Of a DNA stretch of 64,000 nt, positions 41,123-50,519 are shown one piece after another. The notes beneath the pieces are model-generated. The model did not search any database, had not been told where the DNA came from, and saw nothing but the letters and a program-made list of their open reading frames with translations. The position numbers and the translations under genes were made by a program. This DNA comes from Chryseobacterium lathyri (GTDB taxonomy: Bacteria; Bacteroidota; Bacteroidia; Flavobacteriales; Weeksellaceae), in NCBI RefSeq assembly GCF_003290185.1, contig NZ_QNFY01000014.1, forward strand, positions 1 to 64,000, in the 5' to 3' direction. Positions within the stretch are counted from its first letter, which is position 1. Each line of letters opens with the position of its first letter.

Positions 41123-42814
41123 CTATATCCTATTGTTTAGTGATTTTTTGAATGCTCGAGTTTCTATTTTAATATTCTTTTTATTAAATGCATCTGCCAT
41201 AGAGCGTAATGATAACTTTGAAAGATCTATATTCCATAGAGGTTCATTTTCATTGACCACCCGAAGTGTTCTGTTATTCAGATCGAATTCTTCAATAAAA
41301 CAATAATAAAGTATGCGTAGAAGCATTTTTTGAGCTTTATCTTCCTTCTTATGAACCTTAAAATAAAGATAAGAAGACTTATCACTCGTTAGGTTGAGGG
41401 AAAGAATCTGATCTTCTCCATAAAAATGAGTACCTACTCCCCATCCACTCAATCGTTTTACCCTCCCTTTATTGGAAATAGTATATTTACCATCAAAACC
41501 TGGTACTGCTTTCCATTGTTCATCCGGTAAATCACTTAGAGATAAATTGAAAATAGCTGGTGGATTCTTCTTATTAATCCGGGGTTTACCTAACTTTTCC
41601 CAAAGAGAGTCATTGAATGCTTTTTTTGAATTAAGTACTGTTCTCACTTTAGTAGCATACTCTTTATTTCTTTCCTTAAGGATCTCATTAAAAGGTTTCA
41701 AAGTAAGGTTCGAAATATCTATATCCCATTGAGGAATACTACTGTTTACAATTACCAGATTTTTATCTTTAAGATCAAATTCTTCTACAAAACAATAATA
41801 AAGTAATCGGGTAATTGGTAAACAATATTTTCTTCCATTACAACTTAGTTGAGCATAGAGATAATTACTATTGGATTTGAGTACAGAGAGTGACGTGATA
41901 TGCTCTCCCCAAAATGTTTTATTTCTGTTCTCTGTCCAGGTATTTAACCGCTTTATTCTTCCTTTATTGGAAATGGCAAAATGCCGCTCTAGGTTGGGAA
42001 CTGGTTTCCACCTTTCACCGGAAAGATCTTTTAGGAATAAATTCATACAGGCGGGTGGATTACTCGGATTAATAGGTGGCTGCCCAAGCTTTTTCCAAAG
42101 AGTTGCATTGAAGATTTTTTCCGGTTTTCTTTTTCTTCCCGGTATAAAATCTTCTTTAGAGGGGACGTAATCTTTTACAAACCATCGAAATTTTCCGGCT
42201 GTAGTCCTTTTTTTATTGATGACAGGTAGAATATAAGTAGGACGAATTCTTAAAGCTTCACTTGCTGCGTAAATATTTGCATAGCTGGCAACAAAATCAC
42301 CATCAACTGTGTATTGGCTGACTGCCTGTTTATAATTTCCTCTTTTTCCTCTACCTGTATTCATTGATTTCCGATGCAGCTTACTTATAGTTAACTTCTC
42401 CAGATTTCTAAAATATACATTAAACTGATTATTATCTTTAAAAGATATACGAAATGAAAGATCATCCATATCAAATTTTTTAACAAAATGATAATACACT
42501 AAACGGGCTACTGATTTTCCATACTTTTTCCCTTCAATAGATAAAACACTCCTCACATTATAAAAATGAGTCTTTAAATGTTTATTAAAATATCTAAAGA
42601 CATTTGGCTTCTTAATACTATCCCGAATTTTCCGCTTTACTCCCGCCGGGTTTATTGCCCAACGTTCCAGGCTTTTTATACGTCCATAATTAGAAATAGC
42701 ATAATTTTCAAAACCTTCAATCTCCTTCCATTTTTCACCTGGAAGATTTTCCAGAGAAAGATTGGAAAGGACTTTGTTTACATATTCATCTCCTAAATCA
42801 GTAGGTAATTTCAT
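41123..42814 (-). CDS. Triple-NUMOD4 protein without visible nuclease
   Basis: 563 residues. Three NUMOD4-type modules at about 27-55 (EKWKEIEGFENYAISNYGRI), 267-295 (ERWKPVPNLERHFAISNKGR) and 432-460 (EQWKAVPGFDGKYTISNKGR), each followed by 70-100 residues that repeat a related pattern (ARLVYYHFVKKFD, TRLLYYCFVEEFD, LRILYYCFIEEFD). A NUMOD1-like helix-turn-helix module lies at about 163-212 (AVSQYTVDGDFVASYANIYA). In known proteins these modules target homing endonucleases to DNA, but no HNH or GIY-YIG motif is seen. The protein is thus a DNA-binding repeat protein of unknown role, next to a recombinase. The internal threefold duplication is clear by eye. Confidence 0.75.
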   Translation of the reverse strand: MKLPTDLGDEYVNKVLSNLSLENLPGEKWKEIEGFENYAISNYGRIKSLERWAINPAGVKRKIRDSIKKPNVFRYFNKHLKTHFYNVRSVLSIEGKKYGKSVARLVYYHFVKKFDMDDLSFRISFKDNNQFNVYFRNLEKLTISKLHRKSMNTGRGKRGNYKQAVSQYTVDGDFVASYANIYAASEALRIRPTYILPVINKKRTTAGKFRWFVKDYVPSKEDFIPGRKRKPEKIFNATLWKKLGQPPINPSNPPACMNLFLKDLSGERWKPVPNLERHFAISNKGRIKRLNTWTENRNKTFWGEHITSLSVLKSNSNYLYAQLSCNGRKYCLPITRLLYYCFVEEFDLKDKNLVIVNSSIPQWDIDISNLTLKPFNEILKERNKEYATKVRTVLNSKKAFNDSLWEKLGKPRINKKNPPAIFNLSLSDLPDEQWKAVPGFDGKYTISNKGRVKRLSGWGVGTHFYGEDQILSLNLTSDKSSYLYFKVHKKEDKAQKMLLRILYYCFIEEFDLNNRTLRVVNENEPLWNIDLSKLSLRSMADAFNKKNIKIETRAFKKSLNNRI

Positions 42815-43123
42815 AAAATGGAAATTCTATCGTATATTGTTTTAATATAATCTAGTAACTAATTTAACACGAAATTTTATAAAATCAAAAATATCTCTAG
42901 TAGCTACATGTTAAAATGCAATAAGATACAGGGGCAAATATGACTTGATAGACTTAAATTTGCCTTTATATATTATGATTATATTGTACATTCAAACGTT
43001 TGTATTTTTCTGTTTGCAGAATTACTTAAAATTTTGTGATACTTATTCATTCCTGAAAATTTTTATACTACGAAATTTTTTTAGTTTCTTTTTTATTAGC
43101 TTAGCAGTAAAACTAAATGAAAA
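42815..43123. other. Intergenic region, nothing recognised
   Basis: About 310 AT-rich bases between the divergent NUMOD4 and metallopeptidase-like genes. A 60-residue frame at 42945-43127 is hydrophobic and Phe-rich with no start context or family and is not called. No tRNA, repeat or palindrome of note. Confidence 0.5.
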
Positions 43124-44146
43124 ATGAAAAAAATCAACATTATTTTATTTTTAGTGTATTTTACTCTTGGATTGTCACAGGAAGCCAATCTTAAAGATCT
43201 TTACAGTAAAAAGGAATATGACAATGCCATTAAACTTGCTCAGAAAATTCTTATATCCTCACCAGAGGATTTTAACACCCAATTGATGCTTCTAAAAATC
43301 TACAATTCAAAATGTGATTATCCGGAAGCGAGTACATTATTGGCAAAGATGAGCAGCAGTGATGAAAAATTCTTAATAGAATCCCTTAAAACTAATTATG
43401 GTTTAGGAAATACAAAAGAGGCAAAAAGAATATATGACCAGTTGATTAAGGACTCTAAAAATGAAGTATTGAAAAATGAGCTGTTGAAATTTGGACTAGT
43501 TACAGGTCTGGATCAGATATATGATGACTGGAAAATAAAAGAAACGCAAAATATTATTTTTCATTTTCAACAGTCAGTTTCGGCAGAAAAAATGCAAAAT
43601 ATTATTGTTTCAAGACAAAAGGCTTTTGAAAAGATTAATAATTTCTTCAATTCGGTACTTCCCAAAAAAATAGATTTCTTTGTATGGGACACGGAGGAAA
43701 GCTATAACTCTTATCTGAAAACAAACTTGGGCTTTACGTTTGCCCAATTCTGTATTTCTCATAACAGGCTCAACCAGTCTCCTGGACATGAAATTGCTCA
43801 TAATATCAGCTTTTGGAAAAACCCGGAACAGAAGAAGGTAATATTTATCAATGAAGGCATAGGAGTTTACTTTGACCAGCAGGGAAATAACAGGCTGGAA
43901 GCGGCAAAAGAGGCATATCGAAAAGATCCTGCCAATATTAAAGAAATATGGCAGAATAACAGAAGAGCTGAAGAAAGTATTATGTATCCGATTGCAGGAG
44001 CATTTATTGAATATTTAATACAATATGATAAAGAAAAACTTCTTCAGCTTACAGAAGATCAGACATATGAAAATGCGGTCAAGGTTTACGATAAAAAAAT
44101 TTATAGGTTGATCGAAGATTTTATTAAAACACTTGAATCCGATTAA
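43124..44146 (+). CDS. Exported TPR protein with gluzincin-like metallopeptidase domain
   Basis: 340 residues. Signal peptide (MKKINIILFLVYFTLGLSQ). Residues 20-130 contain TPR-like helices (DLYSKKEYDNAIKLAQKIL). From about 135 a peptidase-like domain holds SPGHEIAHNISFW (HExxH zinc motif) and, 25 residues later, FINEGIGVYFDQQ with the Glu expected as third ligand in gluzincins. It probably acts in the periplasm or outside the cell. Same strand as the MutS-like gene, 166 bases upstream of it. No known substrate. Confidence 0.7.
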   Translation: MKKINIILFLVYFTLGLSQEANLKDLYSKKEYDNAIKLAQKILISSPEDFNTQLMLLKIYNSKCDYPEASTLLAKMSSSDEKFLIESLKTNYGLGNTKEAKRIYDQLIKDSKNEVLKNELLKFGLVTGLDQIYDDWKIKETQNIIFHFQQSVSAEKMQNIIVSRQKAFEKINNFFNSVLPKKIDFFVWDTEESYNSYLKTNLGFTFAQFCISHNRLNQSPGHEIAHNISFWKNPEQKKVIFINEGIGVYFDQQGNNRLEAAKEAYRKDPANIKEIWQNNRRAEESIMYPIAGAFIEYLIQYDKEKLLQLTEDQTYENAVKVYDKKIYRLIEDFIKTLESD

Positions 44147-44312
44147 AAAAACGAAACAATTCTGTTTATTATTCTGATATTCTCGGCTCTGTTTAGCTGT
44201 CTGGTTGAAAGAAAAAATACAAAAAATAATACCCCTAATAATTTAGGATTTTTTTAAACATGCTTTAGATTTAATTAATTACATAGTTTTACAAATATAA
44301 CATAGATGAATC

Positions 44313-45548
44313 ATGGAAAACATTGCTGAAATAATAACCCATTTTAACTTCACTCAGACAAGAAAATCCAAGCAATATTTAATATCATTTTTCAATCAAA
44401 AATCATTTAACAAAAAGCAGACCCTATATGTCCAACAAAAACTAAAACTATTTCTGGATAATTTTCAAATTATTAATAGCTATGAAATCAAAGAAAATAG
44501 AGTTTCTGCAATTCAAAAATTTTTGGATGAAATTGATGTCAGCCAATACAATTATTTCACAAGTATTAAATACCGTGAGTATTTTAAAGAGATAAATACT
44601 AATATTTCTTTGTTAATAGACTTCTTTTATCACTTCGGATTATTATTGAGAAATTTCCAAATGAAAGAAACTTGTCTAGAGTATTCTTATGAGATAGAAA
44701 AAATGATTGTGTTCATCAACTCGCTGCCCATCAATGAGTTTTATAATAAAAAACTTGATTTTAAGCAAAGAAAGAATATTTTAGTCAAAATTGCACCCGA
44801 AATTGATAAGGGCAATTTTGATTTATTCTGGGATTTTTTTTACATGTTTGATGTATATTCTAGTATTGCGAAAGGAATTAAGTTGAATAATTTGGTATTT
44901 CCACAATTCAATTCTGAAAATATTTTTACAATTGAAAATTTCTACCATTTAGATCTTGCCAATGCTGTTAAAAATACAGTAGATGTAAAAGGTAAAACTA
45001 TTGTTGTTTTTACAGGAGCCAATATGTCCGGAAAATCTACTACAATGAAGTCGATTAGTATTATTGTTCTACTTGCTCACTTGGGAATTGCCGTTCCGGT
45101 CAAATACTGTAATATTCCTTTTTATGACAGTATTTTCCTGTATTTTTCTGTTAACGATAACCTCAAAGAAGGTTATAGTCATTTTGCTCAGGAAATTATA
45201 AATGTAAAGAATGTTTTATTAGAATTAAAATCTAAAAACTGTTTTGTTGTATTTGATGAGATTTTTAGTGGCACAAATATAAATGATGCTGCTCAGATTA
45301 CTGTAAATACAATAAATGGCTTATCAAAATTTAAAAACTCTCTCTTTATTTTTTCTACGCATTTAAACCTTATCGAAGGCCATTTAACTGAAAATGAGAA
45401 TGCCTTATTACTTTATTTAGAATGTTTTTTAGAAAATAATGAACTGTCATTTACTTATAAGTTAAAAGAAGGCTGGTCTAAACTTGAAATAGGAAAACTA
45501 TTATTTGATCAATATGGCTTGAATGAACTTTTAAATGAATGCATATAA
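44313..45548 (+). CDS. Stand-alone MutS-type ATPase
   Basis: 411 residues: an N-terminal helical lever/clamp-like region of about 200 residues and a C-terminal MutS ATPase with Walker A FTGANMSGKST near residue 234, Walker B CFVVFDEIFSGTN near 310 and the helix-loop LFIFSTHLNLIEGHL. It lacks the mismatch-binding and connector domains of true MutS, and no Smr domain is present, so a mismatch-repair role is unlikely. Similar short MutS-like proteins exist in Bacteroidota with unknown function. Located inside the AT-rich island, which makes an accessory role likely. Confidence 0.75.
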   Translation: MENIAEIITHFNFTQTRKSKQYLISFFNQKSFNKKQTLYVQQKLKLFLDNFQIINSYEIKENRVSAIQKFLDEIDVSQYNYFTSIKYREYFKEINTNISLLIDFFYHFGLLLRNFQMKETCLEYSYEIEKMIVFINSLPINEFYNKKLDFKQRKNILVKIAPEIDKGNFDLFWDFFYMFDVYSSIAKGIKLNNLVFPQFNSENIFTIENFYHLDLANAVKNTVDVKGKTIVVFTGANMSGKSTTMKSISIIVLLAHLGIAVPVKYCNIPFYDSIFLYFSVNDNLKEGYSHFAQEIINVKNVLLELKSKNCFVVFDEIFSGTNINDAAQITVNTINGLSKFKNSLFIFSTHLNLIEGHLTENENALLLYLECFLENNELSFTYKLKEGWSKLEIGKLLFDQYGLNELLNECI

Positions 45549-45686
45549 TCAAATATTATCAATCTTAGAAACATTTAGTCTAAGTAAATTTCAACTGGCC
45601 ATTAATATTTTTTTATTTTAGTAAAAATATTTCATTGAAAGTCCAGTAAATTAAATAGGTTTTTTTATTAAAAACAGGAAGAAAAA

Positions 45687-47141
45687 TTGTTTAAAAAATT
45701 ATTTTATCAAACCGCAACTTATGGTTTTAGTACAGTTTTAGTCAAGCTATTCCCATTTATTATATCTCCATTTATATCTCAAAGGTTTGGCCCTAGTGCA
45801 ATAGCTCCATTTGTAGATTTTTATTCTGTGGCGGGTATCATAATTGTTTTGCTAACACACGGAATGGAAACCTCTTTTTTTCGTTTTGCTCAAAAAGATA
45901 TTAGTTCTAGAAAGCTAATATCGACAGCTTCCTTAAGTGTTATTGGAGCTTCGTTATTTTTCATTATTATTTCTTTATTTTTTAGGCAATCATTAGCAAT
46001 AGCATTTAAAACACCGGATCAGGTTAGTTTTTTAGTAATAATGCTAATTATATTAGGTGTAGATGGAATATGTGCCATGCCTTTTGTAATTCTTAGAAAA
46101 GAAGGAAGATCAAAAAAATATACATTAGTCAAAACTGTGAATGCAGTTATGAATTTTTTATTTGTTATTTTCTTTATTGTTTTGTTTCCGAAATTTTCTA
46201 ATGGGCTATTTGGATTTCACTATGACCAAAAGTTCGGAATTGGTTATGTTTTTATAGCTAACCTAATAGCCAGTATATTTTCTTTAACCCTATTATTTGG
46301 TGAGTTTAAAAAGATAAATATAAAAGAGTTTGATTTTAATTTATGGAAAGAAATGTTATCCTATTCCTGGCCTATAATGCTTGCTGGTTTATCTGGGGTT
46401 GTTAATGAAACAATGGATAGACAGTTTCTAAAATACCTCTTGCCTAGTGGAGAGAATGTAATTCAAATGGCAATTTATGGTACCGTATGTAAGTTAGTAA
46501 CATTTATTACTTTATTTAGACAGGCGTATCTACTTGGCGTAGAACCCTTTTTCTTTTCACATGCAAAAAATGAGAACTCTGCTCAAACATACTCCAAGCT
46601 AATGACATGGTTTATTATTGTGAACTGTGTGATATTTTTAGGATTATGTGTTAACCTCAACTGGATTTCAGAACAGTATATACGAAACTCCTCTTTTTAT
46701 GTTGGGTTACCTATTGTTCCAATTGTTTTGATTGCAGCTGTATTTTTAGGTATATACTTAAATCTTTCTATTTGGTATAAACTTTCTGACAAAACTAGAT
46801 TTGGTGCATATATTTCAATTATTGGGGCAATAGTAACCATAAGTATTAATTACTTTTTTATTCCCTCATATGGTTACTGGGCTAGTACTTGGGCTACATT
46901 TGCCTCATACTTAATAATGATGACAATTTCTTACTTTTTAGGCCAAAAGTATTATCCGATACCATATGAGATAAAGACTTGTATTACATATATCTGCTTA
47001 GGAATAGCAATGTCATATATTTCTTATTATTTATTGAATGGGAATATTATTGATGGGAATATTTTGTTTCTGTTATATATACTATTTATATTTTTTGAAC
47101 GCCAACTTTTTACAAGTGTTAAAAATTATTTTAAAAAATAA
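45687..47141 (+). CDS. Polysaccharide flippase-like (Wzx/MATE-type) membrane protein
   Basis: 484 residues, about 14 hydrophobic helices (ATYGFSTVLVKLFPFIISPFISQRFGP is the family N-terminus; WPIMLAGLSGVVNETMDRQFL is the conserved loop of O-antigen/teichoic acid flippases). Start is a TTG at 45687 because no ATG fits and an AGGAAG precedes it. It should move lipid-linked glycans across the inner membrane, but no glycosyltransferases lie nearby, so it is an isolated flippase in the island. A hairpin follows at 47148. Confidence 0.8.
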   Translation: MFKKLFYQTATYGFSTVLVKLFPFIISPFISQRFGPSAIAPFVDFYSVAGIIIVLLTHGMETSFFRFAQKDISSRKLISTASLSVIGASLFFIIISLFFRQSLAIAFKTPDQVSFLVIMLIILGVDGICAMPFVILRKEGRSKKYTLVKTVNAVMNFLFVIFFIVLFPKFSNGLFGFHYDQKFGIGYVFIANLIASIFSLTLLFGEFKKINIKEFDFNLWKEMLSYSWPIMLAGLSGVVNETMDRQFLKYLLPSGENVIQMAIYGTVCKLVTFITLFRQAYLLGVEPFFFSHAKNENSAQTYSKLMTWFIIVNCVIFLGLCVNLNWISEQYIRNSSFYVGLPIVPIVLIAAVFLGIYLNLSIWYKLSDKTRFGAYISIIGAIVTISINYFFIPSYGYWASTWATFASYLIMMTISYFLGQKYYPIPYEIKTCITYICLGIAMSYISYYLLNGNIIDGNILFLLYILFIFFERQLFTSVKNYFKK

Positions 47142-47147
47142 CCCCAC

Positions 47148-47165
47148 AAAAGTTCCCCAACTTTT
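47148..47165 (+). terminator. Hairpin after the flippase gene
   Basis: AAAAGTT-CCCC-AACTTTT, 7-bp perfect stem with tetraloop, 7 bases after the stop; no T run beyond the stem's own 3' arm. Confidence 0.45.
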
Positions 47166-47329
47166 AAATGTGAGGTTATAAAAAACTATCAGTTGCAAAT
47201 GTAAAATTTTATAAATTAATCATGAAATTTGTATCTTAATGAAATGTATTTAAAATTAATACCGATATCATTAGTATGGATGTGTAATGTATAACTTGAT
47301 TAATTTTATTTTAAGAAAAAACATAATTT

Positions 47330-48430
47330 ATGAAAAAGTTTCTATTTTTGTTTAATCTCATTTTGTTGTGTCCCTTAAATGCAGTTGCACAAAATTATCT
47401 TGACAAGGCAACTGCAATAAGTAAGAAAAAAATTGAACTGTTTTGCAAACAGAACGATATTCCAGGAATGGCTATTTCTATTTCATATAGTGGGAAATTT
47501 ATTTTATCGGAAGGTGTAGGCTTTGCAGATTTAGAGAAGAAAATTAAAGTAAATCCGTCTTCAACAAAATTTAGAATAGCAAGTGTCACAAAGATTATTA
47601 CTGCCCTTACATTAATGAAGTTAAATGAATTAGACTCCCTAAATATAGACAATTCAATTCATTTTTATTTGGACAATCTTCCACATGACAAATATAATTT
47701 TTCACTAAGACAGCTTGCAGGTCACCTTTCAGGGTTAAAGAGAAACCCTAGTAAAGAAAGATGGGATAGTTATAATACATATAGCGAAGATGATTTATAT
47801 CAAAGCTTGAAAGATGATGACTTGGATAGTAAACCAGGAGTCCAGTTTTCGTATAGTAATTATGGTTATAAAGTATTGGGCTTAATAATTGAGAAAAAAT
47901 GCCACAAGACGATAGTTGAATGTCAGGAAGAGTATATCCTTAATAAATTAAATATGACTAATACTATTCCTGATACAGGCTTATTCAGCCCTGATATTAC
48001 AAATTTTTACCTAAAAAAAAATGGGCTTATCCAACAGGCTCCGTATATGGATTGTAAATTAAAGTACGCTCAGGGATGCCATCTATCTACTTCGGAAGAT
48101 CTAATACATTTAGGAAATCTTTTTTTTCAGCCTAACCTAGTTTTTAATAATATTAGACCATTGCAAATTATGACTAAGCAACAAGTTTTGTTTTCAGGAA
48201 GTAAAACTGGTTATGGACTAGGAATTATATCTACTAAAGATATGTATGGTAATTCTTTTTTAGGTCACAATGGGTTAGAAAATGGTTCAAGGGCTATTCT
48301 CAGAGTGTATCCTAAGTATAATCTGGTTATCTCAATACTTATAAATAATCAGGAGCCTCCGTTAGAAGATTTGATAACTGAGATAGCATATACATATATT
48401 GAAGATTTAAAAAAAATTAAAAAAGATTAG
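47330..48430 (+). CDS. Secreted serine hydrolase, beta-lactamase/penicillin-binding-protein family
   Basis: 366 residues with a signal peptide (LFLFNLILLCPLNAVAQ). Catalytic motifs of the class C beta-lactamase-like family are present: SVTK (the SxxK nucleophile) in FRIASVTKIITAL, YSNYGYKVLGLII (YxN) and FLGHNGLENGS (HxG). It may cut peptidoglycan peptides, esters or D-peptides; the family is too broad to choose. Its 3' end overlaps the converging minus-strand gene at 48407 by 24 bases. Confidence 0.85.
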   Translation: MKKFLFLFNLILLCPLNAVAQNYLDKATAISKKKIELFCKQNDIPGMAISISYSGKFILSEGVGFADLEKKIKVNPSSTKFRIASVTKIITALTLMKLNELDSLNIDNSIHFYLDNLPHDKYNFSLRQLAGHLSGLKRNPSKERWDSYNTYSEDDLYQSLKDDDLDSKPGVQFSYSNYGYKVLGLIIEKKCHKTIVECQEEYILNKLNMTNTIPDTGLFSPDITNFYLKKNGLIQQAPYMDCKLKYAQGCHLSTSEDLIHLGNLFFQPNLVFNNIRPLQIMTKQQVLFSGSKTGYGLGIISTKDMYGNSFLGHNGLENGSRAILRVYPKYNLVISILINNQEPPLEDLITEIAYTYIEDLKKIKKD

Positions 48431-49222
48431 TTTAAAGGAAATATTATGAATTTCAGAGAATGTGAATAAAAGTAAAGGATAACTTGATAAAAAAGCAAGA
48501 AAAAAGTCCCTTAGCTTCATGAAAATTGCGAGAAATAAATGGAATAATATTCCGCATGAAAGATATACAGTGCAAAATTGAGTATTAATGAGATATAGAC
48601 TAAATGTAAGCTGAAATATTATTATGAACCACGATAATATAAAATATACAAACTTATTTTCTCCAAACATATTAACTAATACATCACTACCATAGATATT
48701 AGTTTTTAATATTTTTTTCAATCCAATTCCACTACGCCATTTTACGGATGATACCTTTTGAATGCCGTTGGAGGTATAAGAAATAATCGAGAATAGTGAT
48801 ATAAAATGAAAGACTGTTTGATCATGAAATAAAAAATAACCAGTAAAGCAAAACAAGTTAAATAGAATTATATGTTCTGAGGAAGAAAGCCTATTTTGAC
48901 AACGTAATCGTAGATATAATTCAAAAACTATTAAAAGAAATAATAGTAAACTTTCACCAGAATATAATTTATTTTTAATGAAAAGATTAATGATAAGTAA
49001 AAAGCAAATTACAATTCGAGAAACTGTAATTAATATTAGTATTTTCTTGTTATATAGAATATTTATTACCTTCTTTTTCCTGTAAATTTTTCTAAGTGAG
49101 AAACTATTGGTAGAAATTGGGCTGTCAAATCCGTATAAGTGCCTGTTGATAATAATCTCAATAGAATCTAGAACTAAATATAAGCAAATAAATATTAAGC
49201 TTAAAGCTAAGGCTTCCTGCAT
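48407..49222 (-). CDS. HTTM/SdpB-like membrane protein (second copy)
   Basis: 271 residues with about 7-8 hydrophobic helices. The middle shows the HTTM-type signature SNGIQKVSSVKWRSGIGLKK and the end HLFLAIFMKLRDFFLAFLSS, which align with the paralogue at 49712-50515 (NKLKSVLWRRGSAL, HLSLAIISNLNDFFWTYTST). HTTM proteins include SdpB, which with SdpA matures a secreted killing peptide in Bacillus, and the vitamin-K-carboxylase membrane domain. It starts 2 bases downstream of the small gene at 49225-49731, its presumed partner. Last gene of the eight-gene minus-strand run; its end overlaps a converging gene. Confidence 0.65.
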   Translation of the reverse strand: MQEALALSLIFICLYLVLDSIEIIINRHLYGFDSPISTNSFSLRKIYRKKKVINILYNKKILILITVSRIVICFLLIINLFIKNKLYSGESLLLFLLIVFELYLRLRCQNRLSSSEHIILFNLFCFTGYFLFHDQTVFHFISLFSIISYTSNGIQKVSSVKWRSGIGLKKILKTNIYGSDVLVNMFGENKFVYFILSWFIIIFQLTFSLYLINTQFCTVYLSCGILFHLFLAIFMKLRDFFLAFLSSYPLLLFTFSEIHNISFKLIFFNFF

Positions 49223-49224
49223 GA

Positions 49225-49731
49225 TTAATATTTTATATTTGAAATAATTATGGGTTTAAAGATCCCTGTTTTTCTAGATTTATTCATATCTATAATCAAA
49301 AACTGTCTTCTTGATACTCCTTTAGAAAGATTGTGTTTCTTGAGAATATATTTCAATTTTCTGTACTCGGGTTTTTCAGATAAAAATTGTTCATCATTGA
49401 TATTTAAATTTTTTTTATTACCTCTAAGAATATTAAATATCATAGTTAATGTTGCTTTCTCAAATCTCTCATGTAGGATTACAGTGAAGTTATTTTGAAA
49501 CACTTTTAAATCGGAGATCGTATTGTCAGAATAGTAGTCTCTATAGACAATATAATAATCGTTAGAAATAGGATTTGGAGCAAAAAGTGTCCAAACTGGT
49601 ATTACATTGAAATCATTTTTAAAGTATTTTAACACAATTGACCGTAAATACTTGTTCTGAAATATTAGTGTCAAAATTATCCATAAACTCAAAATAGAGT
49701 AAAATAAATATTTAGTAAGAAAAAGAATCAT
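49225..49731 (-). CDS. Small membrane-anchored protein, SdpA-like position (second copy)
   Basis: 168 residues from the ATG at 49731 (frame continues to a TTG at 49752, rejected). One N-terminal membrane helix (KYLFYSILSLWIILTLIFQN), then a soluble domain beginning with VIPVWTLFAPNPISNDYYIV, where the W-x-LF-x-P-x-P block is shared with the paralogue at 50520-51026 (VPIWTLFSPRPMKNCCLLG). Both are 168 residues. The gene overlaps the preceding HTTM gene by 20 bases and leads into another one, as sdpA does with sdpB; sequence similarity to SdpA itself is not strong enough to claim by eye. Confidence 0.55.
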   Translation of the reverse strand: MILFLTKYLFYSILSLWIILTLIFQNKYLRSIVLKYFKNDFNVIPVWTLFAPNPISNDYYIVYRDYYSDNTISDLKVFQNNFTVILHERFEKATLTMIFNILRGNKKNLNINDEQFLSEKPEYRKLKYILKKHNLSKGVSRRQFLIIDMNKSRKTGIFKPIIISNIKY

Positions 49732-50515
49732 AAAACTTAAATTCTGTTGCAAAATAATAAACCAGTGGATATGTTGAGGTATATGTCCAGAAAAAATCGT
49801 TAAGATTTGAGATAATTGCTAAGGACAGATGAAATAAAAATCCAACAGCCAAGATATACAATACAGTGACACTATTGCTTGCAAATATTGGAAAAAGCAA
49901 TTGAAACAAAATAATCCCCCAGCATAATATTCTATTGATATTCTTTCCCATTCTAATAAGCTTTTTTTGAATGATGTCATTGCCAAATAGGGAACTATTT
50001 AACACCCAAATAAGTGCGCTGCCTCTTCTCCATAATACAGATTTCAATTTATTATACCCTGTAAAGAAATAAGAAATATATAATTGTGAAATAATAAACA
50101 AAATTCCAATAGTGAAAAAGGAGGAGGATTTTAGGGACATAACTGAAAGTCCAAAAAGTAATATTGTTCTCATTTGGTCAGCACCGGAAAGAGATAGCTT
50201 ATTTCTAATATTAAAAAGCAACTGGATAATGAATATTATAAAAATAATCGGACAAAAAATGCTAGGAGATATTATCAAAAATGCTGATAATACTAATCTT
50301 ACAACTAGAATATAATAAAAAGGCTTATCCTCCATTAATGGAGTTAAAAAAGAAACTGTTTTTATGAAGAACCCTTTATCTTTTCTATTGAACATCAATT
50401 GTAAATTAAAGATTCCAGTTTTTGAATAATATTGTTTATAATAATAAAGAGAGTGGATAGTGTCAAAAAAGATTCCAACTGATATTATGCTAATGCAATA
50501 GTAAAAATAAATCAT
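49712..50515 (-). CDS. HTTM/SdpB-like membrane protein (first copy)
   Basis: 267 residues, about 7 hydrophobic helices. Carries FTGYNKLKSVLWRRGSALIW and HLSLAIISNLNDFFWTYTST, the two strongest HTTM signatures, and is a clear paralogue of the 271-residue protein at 48407-49222. It starts 4 bases after the 168-residue gene upstream and overlaps the next one by 20 bases, so the four genes are transcribed and translated together. Possible role: maturation, modification or immunity for the exported proteases upstream (inference). Confidence 0.65.
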   Translation of the reverse strand: MIYFYYCISIISVGIFFDTIHSLYYYKQYYSKTGIFNLQLMFNRKDKGFFIKTVSFLTPLMEDKPFYYILVVRLVLSAFLIISPSIFCPIIFIIFIIQLLFNIRNKLSLSGADQMRTILLFGLSVMSLKSSSFFTIGILFIISQLYISYFFTGYNKLKSVLWRRGSALIWVLNSSLFGNDIIQKKLIRMGKNINRILCWGIILFQLLFPIFASNSVTVLYILAVGFLFHLSLAIISNLNDFFWTYTSTYPLVYYFATEFKFYDSFSY

Positions 50516-50519
50516 TACT

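Noticed and set aside
41123..42814. Homing endonuclease
   Set aside because: NUMOD4/NUMOD1 modules are present but no HNH, GIY-YIG or LAGLIDADG motif.
42945..43127. 60-residue hydrophobic frame
   Set aside because: Typical of AT-rich non-coding sequence; no start context and overlaps the start of the next real gene.
44313..45548. Mismatch repair protein MutS
   Set aside because: Lacks the N-terminal mismatch-binding and connector domains and is about half the normal length.
47330..48430. Antibiotic-resistance beta-lactamase
   Set aside because: Motifs only place it in the wide serine-hydrolase family that includes esterases and D-peptidases.
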